Source of the DNA: Plotosus lineatus
Taxonomy: Eukaryota > Chordata > Actinopteri > Siluriformes > Plotosidae
Direction: 5' to 3'
Length of the DNA: 64,000 nucleotides
Assembly (NCBI GenBank): GCA_024760905.1
Contig: CM045729.1
Coordinates: forward strand, 51,653,580 to 51,717,579
Shown here: in pieces, positions 24,901-34,153 of the stretch
Layout of the letters: every line of letters begins with the position of its first letter
How positions within the stretch are numbered: the first letter of the stretch is position 1
Notes under the pieces: generated by a model
What the model saw: only the letters and a program-made list of their open reading frames with translations
The model's database searches: none
Told to the model about the DNA's origin: nothing
Position numbers and translations under genes: made by a program

Positions 24901-26780
24901 GCTTCCAAATCGTGGCGATCAGGAGCAAATTTGGCAGGACAAACACCATGCTCTGTTGTAATGCGCTGCAATCTCCCATGCTCTGTCACATACTATTGCT
25001 CACTACCTGACATGAATGAATCATGAGTTGATATTAGTATATGCAAAACAGAACAATAAAATAACTAAGAAATTGTTCCTTCACCCCAAAACAAACAGAA
25101 AAACCTTAAAAAGGGAGTAAAATTATGACAAACCTTCCTTCAACTCCTCCTTTCCCTCTACCAAAAATGTGAGTAAATAAAGCAAAAATCCTACAGTCCT
25201 ATCGGAACGTATATATGAACAGGGTACCAGATTTTGTCACCTGAAATTGACCAATTGTGACCATATTGCATCCAAACGCATCATATCATACCAGAACGTT
25301 TTGCCTCTCATCACCTTGTATCCAACAGTGACATATTGGAAAAATTTCACAGCAGCTACAAATGGCCAATTGTGGCAATTGTATGAATTGCACAACAGTG
25401 GAAACCAGACATAAGCTAATAATGATATCATATAATTCGTGCTGTCTGACATACTGTGCATATTCATAATAATAAAAAAGCAAACATAAAAAGTAGTCAG
25501 CACGTTTAGGAACAGTTCTTTGTCCCATGAAAGCAAATTGCTGCATATGCAGGATATCAGCTATACCAGAGCCCACACTGTTAATGAGTTAACTTATTTT
25601 GACCTGTAACATACATGGACATCTTACAATGTATCTCTTAAATTGTCTTATCTTAGTAGAATAGCAGAGCTGGCATTATCTTATAAAGCTAGGTGTGTAA
25701 TATGGAACACAAACATAATTTTACCTACAAAGGTTTTGATGACATAAAGTCATTGAGTTTCAGCAATTATCTCTGGACTGGCTGAAACACAAATAATGTG
25801 TCTTGAATGGAAAATTGACTGTTGGGTGGATAAGTAACTCTGGCATTAAGTCACCCTTGCCTAATATTTTAGTGACATACAAACAACCCTGTTCCACATA
25901 GTATTGTCATTTGCATTTAACACCATGATAAGTTATGAAAGTATGAAACACTCCCACAGATACACTCCTATCTGTAATACCACCCAAGTCAAACAAATTA
26001 ATACCTCCATCCATTATGTGAGCTCAACAGAGTGAATGAGAGAGATTTAGATACAGTATGTGTAAAAGGTCGATTCAGGCATCTTGTTAGAAATATCTGG
26101 TAAATTCTGGTTTAGAAATTTCATCACACCTTTCCTCTCTCCACCCTTCCATGTCTAATCTGAGTCTGGAACTGGTGTCTGTCCTAAGAAGATTAATGAT
26201 ATATAGAAGGCACCCTACACTGGCGTTATGCTTTATGCTTCTAGTGTAGCTGGGATGGCTTTAATATAAATCCAGATCTCAGAGTTCAGAACTGTTGAAG
26301 ACATACACATATTGGACTTTTCCTTCCTTTTCTTTTAAATTTAAAAAGTTGTCCATGTCCATCCATATTTTTATCTTAAGATGGTGGAAACCAAATGTCT
26401 TGACAAAAATAGATACATCCTACTTACACACATTATTCATTAATTTTCTGAACCGCTTAATCCTAATTAGGGTTGCGGGGAGGCTGGAACCCATCGGAGC
26501 CAACTCTGGGCAAGAGAAGAGTAAACTGGACAATTCACCAGACCATCACAGGGATAAACATGCTGATGGCAATTCAATGGCCTACCCTGTACGAACGGCA
26601 GTAATGGTTCTTTCACATGCCTCTCACGATAGACAGTGAGAAACATGGTCAGACTTTTATAACTCAGTTAGCTGCAGTGTGGGGACAGTAGTGACAACCC
26701 GGTGATAGTGGGCCTTGAACCCCTGACTTTCAGATCAGTAAGCCAGCATGTTACCATATAGTGTGTCTATGTATATGTGC

Positions 26781-26866
<86 letters not shown>

Positions 26867-27125
26867 TCGACCCCCTACTTACGAAATTAATCTGTTCCAG
26901 CTCCTTTTTCGTAACTCGGAGGTTTCGTAAGTAGAACGCATTTTACATGTAAAATGCCTGATTCATTCCAAGGCTCCTAAGACTACCCCATAAACCCTTT
27001 AAAAATGATAAAAGTACACCAATTTTGTATGAAATATGCATGAAATATGGATTAAAAGTAAAAGAAAATTATTAATTAAACCATTATTAAACATTTTTAT
27101 TAACGCACATACACACACACACACA

Positions 27126-27211
<86 letters not shown>

Positions 27212-27398
27212 ATACACATACAGAATACACATGGCACACTTCTCTGAATGCAGGCTCCGCCCACACGCAGTTTGAATTTTGAATGGCGCGTTTGGCGCTT
27301 TTCGTAAGAGGGGGTTGTTTTCGTATACAGAGAAGGAATGTTTTCCGTAATCTGGAGTTTCGTACCCAGAGGGTTTCGTAAGTACGGGGCCAACTGTA

Positions 27399-27459
<61 letters not shown>

Positions 27460-27808
27460 TATATATTTAATTACATTACTTTTTATAACAATATTTTTAA
27501 TTAATCTTCTAAGCTGCTTACTTCTAATTAGGGTTGCCGGGAGGCTGGTGCCCATCTCAGCCAACTCTGGGCAGGGGTGGTTTAAACCCTGGACAGCTTG
27601 CAGGCTATTGCAGGGCCAGCACTCACATGACCATTCCCACTCACACCTCGGGGTGATTTGGAACAGCGATTTGGTCTAGTGTGCTGTTTTGGTTGGGACT
27701 GTGGGAACAAAGCGGAATACCAGGCTGAACGCCACACAAACATGAGGAGAGCATGCTACCTCCACACAGAAACGCACAAGCAAACAATATTTTTATGAAC
27801 TGGCATTC

Positions 27809-27901
<93 letters not shown>

Positions 27902-30900
27902 GAGATCTCTCGCTACTTCACGCTTCAATTCATGCTGCTTCAGTGCATTGCATTTTTTTTAAATGTTCATCAAATTAAACAATAAGGGGAACACGCATCT
28001 GTGTGTATTTATATTGTTATGGTCCTTCTCAAAAAAATAGCATATTGTGATAAAGTTCATTATTTTCTGTAACGTACTGATAAAAATTAAACTTTCATAT
28101 ATTTTAGATTCATTGCACACCAACTGAAATATTTCAGGTCTTTTATTGTTTTAATACTGATGATTTTGGCATACAGCTCATGAAAACCCAAAATTCCTAT
28201 CTCAAAAAATTAGCATATCATGAAAAGGTAGTCTAAACGAGCTATTAACCTAATCATCTGAATCAACCAATTAACTCTAAACACCTGCAAAAGATTCCTG
28301 AGGCTTTTAAAAACTCCCAGCCTGGTTCATTACTCAAAACCGCAATCATGGGTAAGACTGCCGACCTGACTGCTGTCCAGAAGGCCATCATTGACATCCT
28401 CAAGCAAGAGGGTAAGACACAGAAAGAAATCTCTGAGCGAATAGGCTGTTCCCAGAGTGCTGTATCAAGGCACCTCAGTGGGACGTCTGTGGGAAGGAAA
28501 AAGTGTGGCAGAAAACGCTGCACAACCAGAAGAGGTGACCGGACCCTGAGGAGGATTGTGGAGAAGGGCCGATTCCAGACCTTGGGGGACCTGTGGAAGC
28601 AGTGGACTGAGTCTGGAGTAGAAACATCCAGAGCCACCGTGCACAGGCGTGTGCAGGAAATGGCCTACAGGTTCCGCATTCCCCAGGTCAAGCCACATTT
28701 TGAACCAGAAACAGCGGCAGAAGAAAGTACTTTTTTCGGATGAAAGCAAATTTTGCATGTCATTCGGAAATCAAGGTGCCAGAGTCTGGAGGAAGACTGG
28801 GGAGAAGGAAATGCCTGAAGTCCAGTGTCAAGTACCCACAGTCAGTGATGGTCTGGGGTGCCATGTCAGCTGCTGGTGTTGGTCCATTGTGTTTTATCAA
28901 GGGCAGGGTCAATGCAGCTAGCGATCAGGAGATTTTGGAGCACTTCATGCTTCCATCTGCTGAAAAACTTTATGGAGATGAAGATTTTCATTTTCAGCAC
29001 GACCTGGCACCTGCCCAGAGTGCCAAAACCACTGGTAAATGGTTTACTGACCATGGTATTACGATGCTCAATTGGCCTGCCAACTCTCCTGACCTGAACC
29101 CCATAGAGAATCTGTGGGATATTGTGAAGAGAAAGTTGAGAGACACCAGACCCAACACTGTGGATGAGCTTAAGGCTGCTATCGAAGCATCCTGGGCCTC
29201 CGTAACACCTCAGCAGTGCCACAGGCTGATTGCCTCCATGCCACGCCGCATTGAAGCAGTCATTTCTGCAAAAGGATTCCCGACCAAGTATTGAGTGCAG
29301 AACTGAACATAATTATTTGAAGGTTGACTTTTTTTGTATTAAAAACACTTTTTTTATTGGTCGGATGAAATATGCTAATTTTTTGAGATAGGGATTTTTG
29401 TTTTTTTTTTTACTTTTTTGCCAAAATGATCAATATTAAAACAATAAAAGGCTTGAACTACTTCAGTTGTGTGTAATGAATCTAAAATATATGAAAGTCT
29501 AATGTTTATCAGTACATTACAGATAAGAATGAACTTTATCACAATATGCTAATTTTTTGAGAAGGACCAGTATTTACATGTTATGCATTATTTTTAAATT
29601 GTTATTATAAGCATTTATATCTTTGAATATGTATGTATTGACATTATATACACATATATGTATACGTCAGTCGGGGGTGAGGAATCCTACTTCGCAGAAT
29701 TCGGGGGTGGAGGTGTTGTCCCCTGTGTGTGTGTGTGCATGTGTGTGTGTATGTATGTATATATATATATATATATAAAACAAACAATGATACTGATCAT
29801 TATTCATATAAAGGGGTGCACAAAATAATGGAAACACCTAACATTTTGGCATCATAATCTTTGAACATAATTTAAACAATCAAAACTTGCCATATGTATT
29901 GATTCATACAACTTGTGAATTGTTTCCAAAGGAATTTTAAGCCATTCTTCAGTTAGAATACCCTCCACTCTTTTAGAGACGATGGCGGACTTGTGCTTTA
30001 CTGAGGACGTGTTTCCCTCTCTTTCAAAGGCAGTCATTACTTTTGAGACAGTAGTTCTTGAAACAACGAACATTTGGGCAGTTTTTGTTACACTAGCGCC
30101 GACCATACGGGCACCAATAATTTGGCCTCTTTTAAAATCTGAGAGGTCTGCCATTATGGAGTATGATTAATGTTTTCAATATCTGAAAAAGGAAAAAAAA
30201 CATTTATTTTACATCAACATATCAAATAAAATTATTATACAAAAAATAATAACATATGGCAAGTTTTGATTGTTTAAATTATGGTCAAAGATTATGATGC
30301 CAAAATGTTAGGTGTTTCCATTATTTTGTTCACCCCCTGTAGGCCCTGAAGATTTTTTTTGCCTTTTCACTTCCATCTTCTAACATGCTGTTTTCATATA
30401 ATTAGGCCAGAACATTATAACCACTTCTGCTATGTATAATCCCCCATTTCTGTGGTGGCAGGCCTTGTGATCAGCATTCTGGAGGAAGTAAATTTTTTAC
30501 AGCTTTAACAGAAGGCAGAGTCACATGCTACTGCATCATTCACAGAATTTACACAATACTCTAGTGATTACGTTGTTTCCTTTCCGTAAATAAATGGACT
30601 GGAAAGATGGTATGTGGAGAAAGGGAAGGCTGAACTGTTTATCTCCAAACACTCTTTGGTTCAGTGTTGTTAAGAGCTGTGTGACTTCATTTGGTAAAAT
30701 GTAGAAATCTTTCCCCAGCTTTCTTTACCTTCGTTTATTTCAGTAATGTGAGTAGAGTGTGTGACATTTCAAAAGTAGGACATATGTTTTATGACTTATT
30801 TCAGTTAATTATTCAATCTTTCTTTAGATAGTCATATCTATAGTCATCAAACTCATTTGTAGAGATTTAGCTTCAGTGTATGTACATTTCTTCTACCGTG

Positions 30901-33900
30901 TAATGTATGTACTGTGAATTAAATACGTCCCCACCCAGTGTGCTAACAGAAATCCATTTTAGCTCATTGACTATACAGGACCTGTGTGTTTATTTTATAG
31001 TATGTACTGGCAGATTTGTTTTTCCATCACTTGTTAGGCCCTTGACATAGGACATGATCATTATTTACACTGACATGTGAAGAACTACATCAGCAAACCC
31101 TGACAAGAAGGACACACCAAACTCGCGTCTGTCTTTGTCCTCTTAGCAGTACAGTCATGTACACAATAATTACATGAAATACAGTCTAACATGACCCACT
31201 TTTGTTTGGTTTACAGATGCAGCTCACGCATAATTTAAACACCAAAAACACCAGCAGTTCCTCAATGTTATACAGGTGTTTTACCAAAGGTCACATGAAA
31301 AATTCTCCTTCAGCTGAATATACTGTGTATATAATCTTGCTCTGAAAGGGTCATGAACGTTTCTTAAATGTGGTGCTAGGACAGAATGTACTCAGATTAT
31401 CATTTTTTGGTAGACTTTTTCTTAAAGTTTTACAGAATGTGGGTGGGTTGTTGTAATGTGAGTAAAGAGCAGACAAGCATCTATTATTCATGCCCGTGTC
31501 CTCCATGTTGCATTCACGGTAACAGAGTTGTGAGCTGGGCTTGGCTGGGCTCTGTGCTCACTGCTGCATAGCGAAGGGGAAAAAAAAAAAAAAAAAAAAA
31601 AAAAGAGTGCAAATCCCCATAGAGCCACAGGGCGTGGTGTGGAAAGGTGCTGAATGGTGCTATTTCTCTCCTTCTTTTCTCTGTAGGATATGGATCTGAT
31701 TGATATCCTGTGGAGGCAGGATATAGACCTGGGAGCAGGCAGAGAGGTGTTCGACTTCAGCTACAGGCAGAAAGAGGTGCAGCTGCAACGGCAGAAGGAG
31801 CTGGAGGAGGAGAAGAGACAGCAGATAGTGAGGGAGCAAGAGAAAGCGCTTCTCGCCCAGCTACAGCTCGACGAAGAGACTGGAGAGTTTGTACCTCGGC
31901 CCACGCCTACCAACAACGCACTGACGCAGGCAAACGTTGGGCCTGCTGAGATCACACAGGTAGTGTACACACACACACACAAACTCAAATGACCTTCTGA
32001 TGCAAACTAGCAAACCCATAGTATATCATACAAATTAAGGTTGTGTTAGATAATGATAACATATCAGTATATTAATAAATTATATGACTATATACTTTTG
32101 TTATCACTAGCATTGTTTATTGCCTTTTTTATAGCACCTGCTGAATAAATATTACTCTCATGATTAAGTAGCTGATAGGACAATAGCATGTTACAAAATT
32201 CAAATATCTTGATTATAATAAGGTCACTGTATTGTTTCCTGTTATAAAAAATAATAAACCAAATGTATATTATTTTATTTAGCCTTTTTATAAACTTCAT
32301 TCATACGGATTCATACAAATTTTAAGCATTTCTTTCAAGAAAGAAACTAACAAATCCTAAAGCCTGAAATGTGTACCCTCGTTTAACAGCCCTTGTGTAC
32401 AGAACTAATATATGATTTATAATAATCTCATTATAAGAAAATATTAATATTTTATATAAACATATTTAAAACTTTTTGAACATTAAGTATTGGGTTTTTT
32501 TTAACAACAAAATGCTTGGTTACTTCCCTGGTTCTCTAGGTCTGAAATAAACTAATCGGAGTGATTGAAAAGTACAACATTGAGCATGAAATATTTACAT
32601 GAATGGTCGAGTTTTTAATATGGGCTGTCCCTTTTTGCTTTAATTAGACGGTGTGCACCCAGGCTGGCACTCACACTTTTGAAGTGTTTGCAAAATCCTT
32701 ATGATGTTTTTTTTTGCGTCAGTTCTATCAGGGTACTATAAGGTCTGACCCATCTCGTGAAGCAGTTTAGATCAATTTAATTGTGTAATAAGCTTTAATT
32801 TAAACAGGGAGCTAAAATATATACTGTGTATATGCGAATGTGAACTTTATTTATTTATTTATTTATAGAATCACAGGATATTATTGTCACAAACAGCATT
32901 TTTTCATTTCCCACAAATATTCACAAATCACCCCATGATTTGGTTCTAGGAAAACCCCACCCTCCTGTTAACCCAGTCGGGTGCAGCTGCATGGTTGCTG
33001 GGTTACTGCTGCCATAGTGTAATTATGGGAACTCAGGTGGTTCAGGTTTCAGAGTAGATGGCTTAGAGTGTCGGAGAAACACCTCCCAATAACAGCTCTC
33101 CTACTGTAATATTTATTTAGTGCTGCGTTAATGTTACAGTGTTTCATTGCTGAATTATTGATTGGAAGTGGAGCAGCCAGCAGGGTGTGAAATATCGCCA
33201 GTTGAAGTGATGTCTTTCTGACTCTTGGTGTGAAATCAGTCTGACATGGATGCCTCTGGCTTTGTGCATACAGAATGTGCCATTCACGGAAGAGGATGGA
33301 GACGCCATGTCATTTGATGAGTGCATGCAGCTACTAGCAGAGACATTTCCTCTAGTGGAGCCAGCAGAGGTAAGAGAGGATTATAACTTCTTGCTACCAC
33401 GTATCTTCACCATAAAGTAACTTTAAGATTCTTAGTCACTTTATACTTATGGAGCAGTGGTGGCCTGGTGTTTAAAGGTGCTGGATCACTGATCCTAAGG
33501 TTGGAGGTCCGAGTGCCACTCGCCACAAGGTTGTCACCGTTCCCTCAGTGCAGCGAACTGGGTTATCAAAGGCCAGCCATGTCTCTCACTGTCTATGGTG
33601 AGAGGTTCATGTAAAAGAACCATTGCTGACTTTTGCAAAGAGTATCTGCAAAGCCGTCAGGGTGTCTTTGCCCCTTGCTAAAGGGTTGTGTCAGAAAGAG
33701 CATCTGATGTAAAAACCTATGCCAAATCAAACATGCAATGATTCGCTGTGGCGACCCCCGAGAAAAAGGGAACTGCAGAAAGGAAAAGAAGTTGCTTTAT
33801 ACTTGTTCATAACATGTTAATTTTGACATACATATACTTTTCTGTGGCCTTTCATTCACAGGCAGTGGCTCATCTAGAGACCCCCATCCCTCCCTGTGCA

Positions 33901-34067
33901 GTCAGCACCAATCTCATGATGCCTGGAGAAATACCCATGCTTACCCAGAATCCCCTGCTGCCTGGACCTATGGACCAGACTTGGATGGATCTGCAAGTAT
34001 GGCTCAAAACACTCATTTTGATTGAAAATGTTTAGTTTTCTGCCGACAGTATTAGTTTCCCGTGGTG

Positions 34068-34153
<86 letters not shown>

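Larger units (their letters stand above)
27900..29724. mobile_element. Miniature TIR element (copy 2), split by a Tc1-like insertion
   Basis: The two outer parts (27900-28017 and 29573-29724) align end to end with the reverse complement of the intact copy at 5928-6402: cgcttcaattcatg, ggcttcagtgcat, gtgtgtattta | ttatgcattattttt, aagcatttat, gaatatgtat and atcctacttc occur in the same order. The Tc1-like element 28020-29570 is the only large extra block. The right terminus is degraded beside a (GT)n tract. Confidence 0.75.
19769..31686 (+). other. nfe2l2 intron 1 (11.9 kb)
   Basis: The intron is bounded by the exon 1 donor and exon 2 acceptor. The first 400 bp remain CpG-rich (cgactcgcgtgcgcgcggttg near 20005), suggesting the CpG island spans the first exon. 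The rest is mobile elements and microsatellites annotated separately. Stretches 24650-26400 and 30360-31560 show nothing I recognise apart from poly-A at 31579-31604. Confidence 0.85.

Noticed and set aside
25201..25580. Minus-strand frames of nearly 100 residues, vaguely transposase-like
   Set aside because: Two overlapping frames cover it and no catalytic motif or terminal repeat could be identified; composition alone does not support a gene.
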